A DNA stretch of 64,000 nucleotides from Collinsella sp. AF23-2 (GTDB lineage: Bacteria > Actinomycetota > Coriobacteriia > Coriobacteriales > Coriobacteriaceae), in contig NZ_QRVG01000009.1 in NCBI RefSeq assembly GCF_003459245.1, forward strand, positions 1 to 64,000, written 5' to 3'. The notes below the pieces were generated by a model, which did no database searches, was not told the origin of the DNA, and worked only from the letters and a program-made list of their open reading frames with translations. The position numbers and the translations under genes were made by a program. Of the stretch, positions 52,256 to 62,279 are shown in pieces; the first letter of the stretch is position 1; each line of letters starts with the position of its first letter.

Positions 52256-52888
52256 CTAGGCGTCCTTCGCGGCGAGGTCGCGCGAGGTGACGATACGGTC
52301 GATCAGGCCGTAGTCGAGGGCCTCGGCAGCGGTCAGGTAGTTGTCGCGCTCGGTATCGGCCTGGACCTTCTCGATGGGCTGGCCCGAGGCGTCGGACAGG
52401 ATCTGGTTGAGCTCGCGGCGGGTCTTCTTGATCTCCTCGGCCACAATCTCGATCTCGGTCTGCTGGCCCTGGGCACCGCCGCTGGGCTGGTGAATCATGA
52501 CCTTGGAGTGCGGCAGGCAGAAGCGCTTGCCCTTGGCGCCGGCCGAAAGCAGCACGGCGGCCATAGACGCGGCCATACCGACGCAAATGGTGGAAACCTG
52601 CGGCTTGATAAAGTTCATGGTGTCAAGAATCGCCAGGCCGGAGTAGACCTCGCCACCGGGCGAATTGATGTAGAGCGAGATATCCTTCTCGGCATCCTGG
52701 CTCTCAAGATGCAGCAGCTGGGCAACGACCAGGTTGGCGCTGACGGAGTTGATCTCCTCGCCCAAGAAGATGATGCGGTCGTTGAGCAGGCGCGAATAGA
52801 TATCGTAGCTGCGCTCGCCGCGCGGCGTCTGCTCGATAACGTATGGCACGAGGGCGGAATCGAACTTAGCGATCATACGCATCTCCAT
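52256..52888 (-). CDS. clpP: ATP-dependent Clp protease proteolytic subunit ClpP
   Basis: A serine peptidase of 210 residues. The catalytic triad is Ser108 (GMAASMA), His133 (KVMIHQP) and Asp182 (ERDNYL), all intact. The N-terminal axial loop [11 protein letters not shown] is normal. ATG 52876 (MIAKFDS) has GGAG six bases upstream and may be the real start, since the mature protein begins near there. It lies between tig and clpX, the standard order for this quality-control operon. Confidence 0.97.
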   Translation of the reverse strand: MEMRMIAKFDSALVPYVIEQTPRGERSYDIYSRLLNDRIIFLGEEINSVSANLVVAQLLHLESQDAEKDISLYINSPGGEVYSGLAILDTMNFIKPQVSTICVGMAASMAAVLLSAGAKGKRFCLPHSKVMIHQPSGGAQGQQTEIEIVAEEIKKTRRELNQILSDASGQPIEKVQADTERDNYLTAAEALDYGLIDRIVTSRDLAAKDA

Positions 52889-53038
52889 TTCTCTTACGGA
52901 CCAATAGTGGTTCTAGACAAACGTACGGTGCCCGCATGCTATGCATTGGCTGGCACCGTACGAAGCAACCGGATAACCGGTGTATAACTTTACCCCATCA
53001 CGGGCGCACGCAAGCGCTCGTGGGCAAGGTGGCGAGAA

Positions 53039-54340
53039 TTACTCGGCGTCCTTGGCGGTCTCGTCGACCTCGGTCACCTTGGCGTCCTCGACCAGGTGGT
53101 CGACGGCCTTGGAGCGACGGATGGACTCGCGGACGGCAGGCATGCGGCCATCGGCGATGAACTCGGCCTTTGAAGCCTCGACGTCCTTGACGCCGGCCTT
53201 CTCGAACTCGGCGTTGATGTCGTCCTCGGTGACCTCGATCTTGAGCTCGCGGGCGAGGGCGTCGAGCGCCAGGGACTCACGGGCAACGTCGTTGGCCTGC
53301 TTGTGCAGGTCGCCGATGAACTGCTCCATGGTCAGGCCAGAAGCGGGCAGCCAGGTGTCCAGGGTCATGCCGCGGGCAGCGAGGTTGGACAGGAAGTTCT
53401 GGCCAAGCTCCTCAAAGACGGACTGCTCGTAGTCGGCGTCCATCTCGTCGAGCTGCAGGCGCTCGGCGAGAGCGGAGACGCAACGGTTCTCCTTCTCGGC
53501 CGGGAGGCGGGAAGCCTTGTCCTGCTCGATCTCGATCTTGATGGCGTCGCGCATGGCGTCGATGCTGTCGAAGCCAAAGTCGGACTTGACGAGCTCGTCG
53601 GTGAGCTCGGGGGTGTTGCGGACCTTGATGCCCTTGACGGTGACCTCGACGGTGTGGGTCTCGGCCTCCTCGCCCTCCTCGACCTCGTCGGTCCAGGTGA
53701 CGGTCTTGACGTCGTCGACGTTAGCGCCGATCAGGGCCTCGTTGAACTCGGCGGGGTTGCTGTCGCTGCCGGCGATGAGCATGCGGCCCTCGGCAGCGAA
53801 GTTGTCGGCGTTCTCGACGGCCTTGAGGTCGACGGTCACGTAGTCGTCAGCCTCGACGGCACGACCCTCAACGTCCTCGAAGGTGGCACGGTAGTTGAGG
53901 AGCATCTCGACCTGGTTGTTGATCTCGGACTCGGTGACCTCCGCGGGAGGCATCTCGATCTCGACGGCGTCGAAGGAGGAGAGCTCGGCAGCAGGACGCA
54001 GGGAGAACTCGACGGTGTAGGTGTAGTCCTCGTGATCCTTGGCGAGGTCGAGCTCCTTGTAGTCACCGTTCTTGGTGGGGACGATGTCCAGCTCGTTGAG
54101 GACAGCGGGCTCGTTGGCGGCGATCAGGTCGTTGGTAGCCTGGGCGAGGGTAGCCTCGGCGCCCAGGGCGGAATCGATGACCGGACGGGGAGCCTTGCCG
54201 GCGCGGAAGCCCGGGAAACGGTACTTCTTGGCGGTGTCCTTGTAGGCCTTCTTGATCGCGGCGTCGACGTCGGCGGCCGGGATGGTGACCGTAGCGGTGA
54301 GCTTGGCGTCCTTGACGTCAGAAGCGGTGATGTTCAACAC
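53039..54340 (-). CDS. tig: Trigger factor
   Basis: A ribosome-bound chaperone and prolyl isomerase. The ribosome-binding tail segment with the signature FRAGKAP (about 45-51) comes first. The FKBP-like domain follows (about 150-240, with acidic inserts such as DEVEEGEEAETHTV), and then the helical C-terminal arms. AGGAGG at 54344-54349 falls inside the longer frame, three bases before GTG 54340 and six before TTG 54337. One of these is therefore the true start, not ATG 54352 or 54394. Confidence 0.95.
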   Translation of the reverse strand: MLNITASDVKDAKLTATVTIPAADVDAAIKKAYKDTAKKYRFPGFRAGKAPRPVIDSALGAEATLAQATNDLIAANEPAVLNELDIVPTKNGDYKELDLAKDHEDYTYTVEFSLRPAAELSSFDAVEIEMPPAEVTESEINNQVEMLLNYRATFEDVEGRAVEADDYVTVDLKAVENADNFAAEGRMLIAGSDSNPAEFNEALIGANVDDVKTVTWTDEVEEGEEAETHTVEVTVKGIKVRNTPELTDELVKSDFGFDSIDAMRDAIKIEIEQDKASRLPAEKENRCVSALAERLQLDEMDADYEQSVFEELGQNFLSNLAARGMTLDTWLPASGLTMEQFIGDLHKQANDVARESLALDALARELKIEVTEDDINAEFEKAGVKDVEASKAEFIADGRMPAVRESIRRSKAVDHLVEDAKVTEVDETAKDAE

Positions 54341-54428
54341 GTTCCTCCTCATACTGCCCAGCTTATCTGAGGTGCTGGTACCTTTATGCAACAAAGAGTC
54401 GCGACGGCCGAAGCCGACGCAGATGCGT

Positions 54429-54512
54429 TGGTGCGGGCGAAAGGACTCGAACCTTCACGGGAATCCCACCAGAACCTAAATCTGGCGCGTCTACCAATTC
54501 CGCCACGCCCGC
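54429..54512 (-). tRNA. tRNA-Leu (anticodon UAG)
   Basis: An 84-nt cloverleaf with a long variable arm. The acceptor GCGGGCG pairs with CGCCCGC, the D-arm has GAATTGGTAGAC, the anticodon loop TTTAGGT gives UAG (54476-54478), the T-loop has GGTTCGAGTC, and the 3' CCA is encoded. It reads CUN leucine codons. Confidence 0.97.
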
Positions 54513-54652
54513 ATGAGCGCACAGACTAGGAATGATAGCAGATACGAACGGCAAGCGCACGCACACCTTTTACAGGCTCACGACCTCACCACGAGTGCAA
54601 AAGGCGGGACGAGTTGCCCCGCCCCGCCAATTACGACTTGTTCGCTGACCCG

Positions 54653-57484
54653 CTACTCCCCCAGCAGAGCCTTCTCGGGCGTGATGGGCAGCGAGCGGAC
54701 CTGGTGGCCGGTGGCGTGTGCGACGGCCGAGGCCACGGCGGCGAGCGGCGTGTTGATGACGACCTCGCCGATCGACTTGGCACCAAACGGGCCCGTCGGC
54801 TCGTAGCTCGGCTCAAAGGCCACGCGAATGCTGCCGATATCCAGGCGCGTGGGCAGCTTGTAGCTCATAAAGTTGCCGGTGCGCAGGCGGCCGCGATCGT
54901 CATGCTCGACAATCTCATAGAGCGCATGGCCGATACCCTGGGCAATGCCGCCCTCGGCCTGGACGCGCGCGAGTGCCTCGTTGATCACGGTGCCGCAGTC
55001 AACGGCCGCCGCATAGTCCACCACAGTCACCTTGCCGGTGGCCTTGTCGACCTCGACCTCGGCAATGCCGGCCATAAACGGCGGAGGCGAAACGGGCAGG
55101 CAGGCAGAGGCATGCGAGGTGAGCGCGTCGCCGCCCGCGATGTTCTTGACGCACAAGTTGGCAAAGTCGCGCAGCGTGAGGTAGCGGTTCTGCTCGCGTG
55201 CGGCACGCTCGTCGGACAGGCGCACGTACTGACCATCAAAGACCACATCGGCGGCGTCCACGTCCCACATCTGGGCTGCCTTGGCGCAAATCTTCTCACG
55301 CAGCTCGGTCGCGGCGTTCTTGGCGGCCAAGCCCGTCACGTACGTACCCGAGCTCGCGTACGAGCCGGCGTCGAACGGCGACACGTCGGTGTCCACGCCG
55401 CGCACCACGATCAGCGAGCTTTCAACGCCCAGCTCCTCGGCGGCAATCTGCGCCAGGATCGTGTCGACGCCCATGCCGTTGTCGGTAGCGCCGGTGCCGA
55501 TGGTAATAAAGCCATCCTCTTCCAGGCGCATGTCGATGCCGGCGATATCCACGTTGGAAATGCCCGAGCCCTGCATGGTGAGCGCGCAGCCCAGGGCGCG
55601 CACGCGGTCGCCCAGGTCCACGGCCAGCGGCTTGTCGCGCCAGCCGATCATGTCCATCGCGCGCAGCAGGCAGCGGTCGAGTGCGCAGGCGTTGAGCTTC
55701 TCGTTGTAGTACTGCGGCATGACCTCGCCCTCGCGCACAATGTTCTTAAGGCGCAGGTCGGCGGGATCCATGTGAAGCATGTCGGCGAGCTCGTTGACGG
55801 CGCTCTCCACGGCAAACTGGCCCTGGGTGGCACCGTAGCCACGATACGCACCGCCACGGTTGGTATTGGTGTAGACGGCGTCCCAGCTAAAGCGGCTCGC
55901 CTTCACGTGGTTGTAGATAGGCAGGCTCTTGTGGCCCGAGAGGCCGATCGTCGTGGTGGCGTGCTCGCCATACGCACCGGCGTTGGACAGCGTGTGCAGG
56001 TCGATGGCCGTGATGGTGCCGTCGTTCATGGCGCCCAGCTTAACGGTCATCTGCATCTGGTGGCGCGAGTTGCCCGCGGTGATGGTCTCCTCGCGGGTGT
56101 AGCAGCAGTAGCTCGGACGGCCGGTCTGCTGGGTAACGAATGCCACGAAGATCTCGCAGCAGCCCGTCTGCTTGGAGCCAAAGCCGCCGCCGATGCGCGG
56201 CTTGATGACCTGCACCTGCGACTGCGGAATATCGAGCGACTGAGCGACCATGCGGCGCACGTGGAAGGGCACCTGCGTAGAAGTGGTCACCGAGATGCGC
56301 CCAAACGCGTCGGTCGTCGCGAAGGCGCGGAAAGTCTCCATGGGCGCGGTCTGCGTGGCCTGGCTGGTGTAAGTGCGCTCAAAGACGATGTCGCTCTGGG
56401 CGAAGGCCTCGTCAAGGTCGCCAAAGTCGCTCGTGCCGCTGCACACCAGGTTGCGCGGAACGTCGCCGCCCTGCGGGAACATAAAGGTCACGTCGCCCTC
56501 GGGGTGGACCACGATATCGTTATCGAGTGCCTGGGTAAAGTCGAGCAGGGGCTCGAGCACCTCATAGTCGACCTTGATGAGCTTGAGCGCCTTGTCGGCG
56601 GCCTCCTCGGTCTCGGCGGCGACGATCGCCACCTCTTCGTTTTGGTAACGGACGAGGTTCTCGAGGATCAAGCGGTCGTAGGGACTCGGCTGCGGATAGC
56701 TCTGACCGGCGATGGTAAAGCGGCGCTTGGGCACGTCCTCATAGGTGTAGACTCCCACGACGCCCGGCACCTTCAGGGCGCGAGACGTGTCGATGGAGCA
56801 GATCTTGGCGCGGGCATACGGGCTGCGCTTGAGCTTAACGATGAGCGCGCCGGCGGGCACCATATCGCCCGTGTAGACGGGACGGCCCTCGAGCAGGGCC
56901 TTCGAGTCCTTCTTAGGCTGCTTATGGGTGATCTGCTTGTACGAGACACCGTCGCAGCTAGTGTCGTTGACCGGCAGCTCGGGCATCTCAAAGCCCACCT
57001 GCACGCCGGACTCGTTAAGGAAGCGGACGATGGCGCGCAGCTGGCTCTCGTAGCCGCTGCAGCGGCAGAGGTTGCCGGCCAGCTGGCGCGAGAGCTCCTC
57101 GCGCGTGGCGACGAGGCTCGGGTCCTCCTTGGCGGCGCGGGCGAGCGCCAGCACGTTCATGATGAGGCCGGGGGCGCAAAAACCGCACTGCTCGGCGCCT
57201 TCGGCAGCCATCGCACGGGCAAGCGCCTCGGACTCGGCCTTGAGGCCCTCGAGCGTGGTGACAGAGCGGCCCTCGACACGCGCGGCGGGAACCGAGCAGC
57301 TCAACATCGGATCGCCATCGAGCCACACCGTGCACAGGCCGCAGTTGGTGGTCTCGCAGGCGCAGCGCACCGACGCGCAACCCTGCTCGCGCAAAAGCGA
57401 AAAGAGCATGGTGTCGGGGGCAATCTGAACCTTGACCTTACGGCCGTTGAGCGTAAAGGAAAGATCGATGAGTTTGGCAGCCAT
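54653..57484 (-). CDS. Molybdenum hydroxylase: fused 2Fe-2S and molybdopterin subunits (xanthine dehydrogenase type)
   Basis: A 943-residue fusion. The first part (about 1-155) has two 2Fe-2S motifs: CASVRCACETTNCGLC (about 31-46) and CGFCAPGLIM with GNLCRCSGYE. The rest is the large molybdopterin domain, with RIGGGFGSKQ, RGYGATQGQ and the catalytic glutamate in FGAKSIGEV near the end. It would hydroxylate purines or other N-heterocycles. The FAD subunit is encoded just upstream, with TAATG coupling. The fused S-L layout and the nearby selenium genes make a selenium-dependent hydroxylase possible, but nothing in this gene proves it. Confidence 0.92.
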   Translation of the reverse strand: MAAKLIDLSFTLNGRKVKVQIAPDTMLFSLLREQGCASVRCACETTNCGLCTVWLDGDPMLSCSVPAARVEGRSVTTLEGLKAESEALARAMAAEGAEQCGFCAPGLIMNVLALARAAKEDPSLVATREELSRQLAGNLCRCSGYESQLRAIVRFLNESGVQVGFEMPELPVNDTSCDGVSYKQITHKQPKKDSKALLEGRPVYTGDMVPAGALIVKLKRSPYARAKICSIDTSRALKVPGVVGVYTYEDVPKRRFTIAGQSYPQPSPYDRLILENLVRYQNEEVAIVAAETEEAADKALKLIKVDYEVLEPLLDFTQALDNDIVVHPEGDVTFMFPQGGDVPRNLVCSGTSDFGDLDEAFAQSDIVFERTYTSQATQTAPMETFRAFATTDAFGRISVTTSTQVPFHVRRMVAQSLDIPQSQVQVIKPRIGGGFGSKQTGCCEIFVAFVTQQTGRPSYCCYTREETITAGNSRHQMQMTVKLGAMNDGTITAIDLHTLSNAGAYGEHATTTIGLSGHKSLPIYNHVKASRFSWDAVYTNTNRGGAYRGYGATQGQFAVESAVNELADMLHMDPADLRLKNIVREGEVMPQYYNEKLNACALDRCLLRAMDMIGWRDKPLAVDLGDRVRALGCALTMQGSGISNVDIAGIDMRLEEDGFITIGTGATDNGMGVDTILAQIAAEELGVESSLIVVRGVDTDVSPFDAGSYASSGTYVTGLAAKNAATELREKICAKAAQMWDVDAADVVFDGQYVRLSDERAAREQNRYLTLRDFANLCVKNIAGGDALTSHASACLPVSPPPFMAGIAEVEVDKATGKVTVVDYAAAVDCGTVINEALARVQAEGGIAQGIGHALYEIVEHDDRGRLRTGNFMSYKLPTRLDIGSIRVAFEPSYEPTGPFGAKSIGEVVINTPLAAVASAVAHATGHQVRSLPITPEKALLGE

Positions 57485-58398
57485 TAGCGCACCTCGCTAG
57501 AATCGACGCCGGGCACGCGGCGGCAGGAATACTCGTCCGTGGCAAACTTAGGCACTTGCACGGTCTCGAGCTCGCGGGCAAGCGCGGCCGAAAGCTCGAT
57601 GCCGGCGGCGCGGCGCACGGCCTGAATCGCCAGCGGGGCCGAGATGCGGCGTCGATACTCGGCCGAGCCCCACATGTTGGTGCCATAGCTCAGCGCGCGC
57701 ACGGACGCGGCCAGGGCGCGCAGCTCGTCCTCGGAAGGCTGTTCGCTCTCGAGGCCGCATGCCTCGCCCTGCAGCAGGGTCGCACGCAGCGGGCGGGCAC
57801 CCACGGTGACATGCCAGCTGTTATCCCACCAGGCGGCGGTAACGTTTAGAGAGGGGAAGTCGGTCGCGGCCTTGCGCACGGCCTCGTAGCTCGCGCGGTA
57901 ATCGTGCTTTACGACCACGACGTGCTCGATCACGTCGCGCACATAGCCCATGTTCACAAACTCGGCGAGCGGCACGCGGCCGGCACCCGTCAGCTCAACG
58001 TACGAGTCGAGCGCCAAAAAGGCGGAGAGCACGTCCGAAAAACCAAAGCGGCCGTAGATGCTGCCACCCACCGTGGCGGTATTGCGAAGCTGCACGCCCA
58101 CGATGTCGTGAACGGCAAACTCAAATACGTTGTTGACGAGCGCGTTGAGCTCGGCATGGCGCTCGAGCTGGCGCAGGGTGCACATGGCACCGATGCGAAA
58201 CTCGGTCTCGGTCTCCTCGATCTGATCGAGTCCGCAGGCCGAAAGGTCAATCGCCGTCGCCACGCGACGTGAACCAAGGCGCATCCAGATGCCGCCGCCC
58301 ACAATCTTGTTGTTGCGGTTTTTCTGCAAGAGCTCATAGGCTTCGGCCGCGTTTCCAACACGGACGTAGGTACCGAACTTGAGCACGTTCTCCCCCAT
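57484..58398 (-). CDS. FAD-binding subunit of the molybdenum hydroxylase
   Basis: A 304-residue CoxM-type subunit that passes electrons from the molybdenum centre, via the Fe-S clusters, to its acceptor. KIVGGGIWMRLG (about 31-42) and NTATVGGSIYGRFGFSD (near residue 106) match the FAD-binding loops of this family. Its stop overlaps the start of the fused subunit (TAATG), so both are made together. The start at 58398 is reasonable, although an AAGAG site is weak. Confidence 0.9.
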   Translation of the reverse strand: MGENVLKFGTYVRVGNAAEAYELLQKNRNNKIVGGGIWMRLGSRRVATAIDLSACGLDQIEETETEFRIGAMCTLRQLERHAELNALVNNVFEFAVHDIVGVQLRNTATVGGSIYGRFGFSDVLSAFLALDSYVELTGAGRVPLAEFVNMGYVRDVIEHVVVVKHDYRASYEAVRKAATDFPSLNVTAAWWDNSWHVTVGARPLRATLLQGEACGLESEQPSEDELRALAASVRALSYGTNMWGSAEYRRRISAPLAIQAVRRAAGIELSAALARELETVQVPKFATDEYSCRRVPGVDSSEVR

Positions 58399-58461
58399 CT
58401 CTTTACTTGTCCAGTATCTCTAAGTGTACCAAACGAGGGCGCACGACCCTCACCACCATAG

Positions 58462-58496
58462 AAAAAGGCTCCCGGCAGGAATTGTCGGGAGCCTTA
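58462..58496 (-). terminator. gdhA terminator
   Basis: GGCTCCCG (58467-58474) and CGGGAGCC (58486-58493) pair, followed by five T on the minus strand, 41 bp after the gdhA stop. Confidence 0.85.
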
Positions 58497-58537
58497 GCGC
58501 ATCAGCGAGTGCTGTACGGAGCTATGTCAGGCTGAAT

Positions 58538-59893
58538 TTAGCAGACGCCCTGAGCGAGCATGGCGTCGGCGACCTTCAGGAAGCCGGCGATGTTGGCGCC
58601 CATGACAAAGTTGCCCTCCTGGCCATACTCCTTGGCGGTGTCGTCCACGTTGTGGAACATGCCGCGCATGAGCTGCTCGAGCTTGCCGTCGACCTCCTCG
58701 AAGGTCCAGGACAGGTGCTCGGCGTTCTGGCTCATCTCGAGGCCGGACACGAGCACGCCGCCGGCGTTGGCAGCCTTACCGGGCATAAAGGCGACGCCGT
58801 TCTCCTGGAAGTAGGTCGTGGCCTCGATGGTCGTGGGCATGTTCGCGCCCTCGCCGACCACCTTGCAGCCATTGGCGACGAGCGCCTGGGCGTCCTCGAG
58901 CAGCAGCGTGTTCTCGCGAGCGCAGGGCAGCGCGATGTCGCAGGGCAGCTGCCACACGCCGCGGCCGTCGCCCTCGTGCCACACGGCACCGGGCTTCTCG
59001 TCAACGTACATGGCGAGCGTGACGCCCTTGTCGTGGCCGGAGCGCTTCTGGTTGTAGACGTGCTCGAGCACGGAGTAGTCGATGCCGTCGGGATCCTCGA
59101 CCCAGCCGTGGGTATCGGAGCAGGCCAGCACCTTGCCGCCAAGCTGGGAAACCTTCTGGACGGCGTAGATAGCGACATTGCCGGAACCGTGAACGACGAC
59201 GTTCTTGCCCTCGAAGGAGTCGCCGCGGCTCTTGAGGTACTCGTCCACAAAGTAGACCAGGCCGTAGCCGGTGGCCTCGGTACGGGCGAGCGAGCCGCCA
59301 AAGGAGAGGCCCTTGCCGGTGAGGACGCCGGTCCACTCGTTGGTCAGGCGCTTGTACTGACCGAACATGTAGGCCACCTCGCGGCCGCCAACGCCCAGGT
59401 CGCCGGCGGGAACGTCGGTATTGGGGCCAATATGGCGATAGAGTTCGGTCATGAAGGACTGGCAGAAGTGCATGATCTCGTTGTTGGACTTGCCCTTGGG
59501 GTCAAAGTCGGAGCCGCCCTTGCCGCCGCCCATGGGAAGGGTGGTCAGGCTGTTCTTGAGGATCTGCTCCAGGCCCAGGAACTTGAGCATGCCCAGGGTG
59601 ACCGTCGGGTTAAAGCGCAGGCCGCCCTTGTAGGGTCCAATGGCAGAGTTGAACTCGACGCGATAGCCGCGGTTGACCTGGACCTTACCCTGGTCGTCGA
59701 CCCAGGGAACACGGAACATAACGATGCGCTCGGGCTCGACGAGGCGCTCAAGCAGGGCGGCCTCCTCGTACTCGGGATGGGCGTCGAGCGCCGGCTGGAT
59801 GGTGCCGAGGATCTCGGTCGCGGCCTGGATGAACTCAGGCTGCTCGGGATAGCGGGCCTTGAGCTCGTCGAGAACTTTCTGCGTGTAGCTCAT
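58538..59893 (-). CDS. gdhA: Glutamate dehydrogenase (hexameric, NADP-type)
   Basis: This interconverts 2-oxoglutarate plus ammonia with glutamate. The 451-residue product has the active-site stretch PMGGGKGGSDFDPKGKS (about 122-138), KGGLRFNP before it and the nucleotide site VVHGSGNVAIYAVQ near residue 236. The length is that of the small hexameric family. ATG 59893 has GGAGG four bases upstream; the longer frame to 59941 has no family support. It is a single gene with its own terminator. Confidence 0.96.
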   Translation of the reverse strand: MSYTQKVLDELKARYPEQPEFIQAATEILGTIQPALDAHPEYEEAALLERLVEPERIVMFRVPWVDDQGKVQVNRGYRVEFNSAIGPYKGGLRFNPTVTLGMLKFLGLEQILKNSLTTLPMGGGKGGSDFDPKGKSNNEIMHFCQSFMTELYRHIGPNTDVPAGDLGVGGREVAYMFGQYKRLTNEWTGVLTGKGLSFGGSLARTEATGYGLVYFVDEYLKSRGDSFEGKNVVVHGSGNVAIYAVQKVSQLGGKVLACSDTHGWVEDPDGIDYSVLEHVYNQKRSGHDKGVTLAMYVDEKPGAVWHEGDGRGVWQLPCDIALPCARENTLLLEDAQALVANGCKVVGEGANMPTTIEATTYFQENGVAFMPGKAANAGGVLVSGLEMSQNAEHLSWTFEEVDGKLEQLMRGMFHNVDDTAKEYGQEGNFVMGANIAGFLKVADAMLAQGVC

Positions 59894-60107
59894 GCTTCCT
59901 CCAATGATGGGAAACGAAAAATGTTGATCGCGGCACCCCATGCGCCGCGAACTTTATCGTTTATGGATAATATCGCACTGTTGCGGGAAAATTTCGCATA
60001 AGCCGACGAGCAGATGTTTCGTTTTGATTACGATGCAGGTAGAAGCGTTTTTGAGCACCCGACGTACAAATCGCGTGTTTCGAAGCTGTTTCGTCCACAT
60101 GGTCCAT

Positions 60108-60141
60108 ACCACCACAAAGAGGACAGGCACCTTTGTGGTGG
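60108..60141. repeat. Hairpin of the GGGACAGG family beside tRNA-Sec
   Basis: ACCACCACAAAG (60108-60119) pairs perfectly with CTTTGTGGTGGT (60130-60141); the loop AGGACAGGCA-like segment holds ACAGGCAC. It lies 13 bases beyond the 3' end of tRNA-Sec, without a T-run. The remaining 59894-60107 holds nothing I can support. Confidence 0.7.
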
Positions 60142-60154
60142 TTGGCAGGATGCG

Positions 60155-60252
60155 TTGGCGGGAACGTATGTGAATCGAACACATCCAAGACGTTTTGCAC
60201 GCCTCACAACGGTTTTGAGGACCGCGGGGCCCACCGGAGCCCATCCGTTCCC
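60155..60252 (-). tRNA. selC: Selenocysteine tRNA (anticodon UCA)
   Basis: A 98-nt tRNA with the features of tRNA-Sec: a long acceptor (GGGAACG...CGTTCCC), the extended D-stem GGGCTCCGGTGGGCCC, anticodon UCA (60215-60217) in GGTCCTCAAAACC, a long variable arm, T-loop GTTCGATTC, and an encoded GCCA end. It follows selB by 62 bp on the same strand and is probably cotranscribed with it. Confidence 0.95.
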
Positions 60253-60314
60253 AAACGTGGCGGTATTTTACCAAACCCAACAGACCACAACCGAAAAGAG
60301 CGATGCGGAAACCG

Positions 60315-62279
60315 CTAACGCAGCGATCTCAGACCGCCGGCCTCCCTGTCGAGTACTGTAAAGCGCACGGCATCCAGGTGCTCCAAGATGCTAATGGTTC
60401 GTTTGCGCGACACGCCCAGGGCTTCGCGCAGCACACTCGTGGTGGCGGCGCCGCCAGCAGCCTCGATAGCCGTCGCAACAACCTCACGCGCATGGGCCTC
60501 GGCAGCGGCGGACAAGGCAACGTCGCGCTCGACCTTAACGATCGAGTGGTTGAGCGAAAGCTCGCGCAGTGCACGCGTCATGGTGTCGCGATCGAGCTGC
60601 AACTGTTCGCTCACCTCGGGAAGCGTCGGCGCATTAAGACCGGCCTCATCCAGCAGGGCCACGATACGCTGGCCAGCCTCGCGCACCACGCGTATCGCCG
60701 CGGTGGCGGAATGCGGGTCGAACACCTCGGCACCGTCGACGGCGCACACGCCACGTGCACAGCCCTCGGCAATAAGTGCCATCGCGACATCGTTACCGGC
60801 GCCCGGCCAAGCCGCGTGCGCGACCGCACCGGACGTAAAGCCGATCTCCTTGGGAGCCGCCGCGTGCATGGAGGACAAGGCCGCAGCCAGCACATCCATT
60901 GCAGCATCGAGAGCCGAGGCATCTGCGTAGAGCACCGCACCGCCCGCAGCAAGCTCGCACACGGCAGCCTGGTCCACAAGCCCACGCAAAACGATCTCGA
61001 CCTCGCCGGTAACAAGATCGAGCGCTGCGGCAACACCGGCAGCAGCAACAGGCAGCGTTTGCAGCGCCAGCCACGCGTGTACGCCGTCCGCGACATCTCC
61101 GGACTCAAGCGCCGCATACAACGCGCGCTCCCCCGCCGACAGGACCCGCGCGCGGCGACAGCGCGATAGCAGGACGCGTCCGCCGCCAAGCAGCGAAATC
61201 GGCGAATACGACAGAATGACGGCATGATCGCCGGCGCGCAACGGCAGCGGCCGTTCCAGGCGCACCTGCACCACACGCGTCTCGCCGACCGCAATAGGCG
61301 GCTCGTCGTCTAAAAGCATAATGCGGCCGAGCACCTCAGCCGTGCCCGCCATAACGTGCACGCGTGTACCCGAAGCAAGAACGCCGGCTCGCACGCCATC
61401 GCGCCCCACATATGTCAGTTGCATCAAAAAGCGCAGCGTCTGGCCCACGCGACCCTCGACGCCGAGCATCTCGCCGCGCTTGAGGCCCGCCACGCCATCG
61501 CCCACCAGGTTCAGGGCGACGCGCTGGCCGGGAACCGCGCACTGGGTATCCCCGTGAACCTGCACCCCGCGCACGCGACAGCGCGTTTGCGACGGCAGCG
61601 CAACGAGCTCATCGCCAACCGAAACGGGACCGTCGTGCAGCGTACCCGTCACGACGGTTCCGGTGCCGCGGATGCTAAAGCAACGGTCGATGGGAAGACG
61701 GGGCGCGGCGCCCGAGCCAGCGGTCGCCTCCAGATGCTCCGACCAGCACGAACAAACCGTGTTATCGAGCGTCGTAAGCAGCTCGTCCAGGCCCTCGCTC
61801 GTCTTGGAGGACACCGGCACTATAGAGGCACCCGCAAACACGGTCCCGTCCAGAAACGCCTCGACATCGAGCTCCGCCAGCGCGGCAATCTCGTGGTCGG
61901 CCAAATCGCGCATCGTGAGTGCGACGACCATGCGCGTCACACCCAACAGCTTCAGAACCCGAACGTGCTCGCGGGTCTGCGGCATCACGCCCTCAACGGC
62001 CGAAACCGCCAGCAACGCAACGTCCACGCCGGTGGCGCCCTGCACCATGGCGCGCAGATAGTGCGCATGCCCGGGTACGTCGACCAAGCCGACAAGCTTG
62101 CCGCTGGGAAGCTCGAGCTCGCCAAAGCCGAGCTCAGTGGTCATGCCTCGGCGCCGTTCGACCTCCAGACGGTCGGGATTTTTGCCGGTCAGCGCCTCGA
62201 TAAGGGCCGACTTTCCGTGGTCGACGTGTCCTGCCGTTCCGACGATAACGGGACATTCGACAAGCTCGCGCGCGGTCAT
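60315..62279 (-). CDS. selB: Selenocysteine-specific elongation factor SelB
   Basis: This GTPase brings Sec-tRNA to UGA codons that carry a SECIS hairpin. The 654-residue product has G1 GHVDHGKS (17-24), the switch RRRGMTTELGF and G3 DVPGH. Three beta-barrel domains follow, and then the C-terminal winged helices that read SECIS RNA (about 420-654, with REALGVSRKRTISILEHLDA at the end). The ATG overlaps the selA stop (ATGA), so the extra 15 residues of the longer frame are not used. Confidence 0.96.
   Translation of the reverse strand: MTARELVECPVIVGTAGHVDHGKSALIEALTGKNPDRLEVERRRGMTTELGFGELELPSGKLVGLVDVPGHAHYLRAMVQGATGVDVALLAVSAVEGVMPQTREHVRVLKLLGVTRMVVALTMRDLADHEIAALAELDVEAFLDGTVFAGASIVPVSSKTSEGLDELLTTLDNTVCSCWSEHLEATAGSGAAPRLPIDRCFSIRGTGTVVTGTLHDGPVSVGDELVALPSQTRCRVRGVQVHGDTQCAVPGQRVALNLVGDGVAGLKRGEMLGVEGRVGQTLRFLMQLTYVGRDGVRAGVLASGTRVHVMAGTAEVLGRIMLLDDEPPIAVGETRVVQVRLERPLPLRAGDHAVILSYSPISLLGGGRVLLSRCRRARVLSAGERALYAALESGDVADGVHAWLALQTLPVAAAGVAAALDLVTGEVEIVLRGLVDQAAVCELAAGGAVLYADASALDAAMDVLAAALSSMHAAAPKEIGFTSGAVAHAAWPGAGNDVAMALIAEGCARGVCAVDGAEVFDPHSATAAIRVVREAGQRIVALLDEAGLNAPTLPEVSEQLQLDRDTMTRALRELSLNHSIVKVERDVALSAAAEAHAREVVATAIEAAGGAATTSVLREALGVSRKRTISILEHLDAVRFTVLDREAGGLRSLR

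Noticed and set aside
54614..57487. 957-residue plus-strand frame opposite the molybdenum hydroxylase
   Set aside because: Antisense shadow with biased composition and no ribosome site; the minus strand has all the enzyme motifs.
60014..60361. Plus-strand ORF across the tRNA-Sec region
   Set aside because: It runs antisense through the tRNA and flanking hairpin; no coding features.
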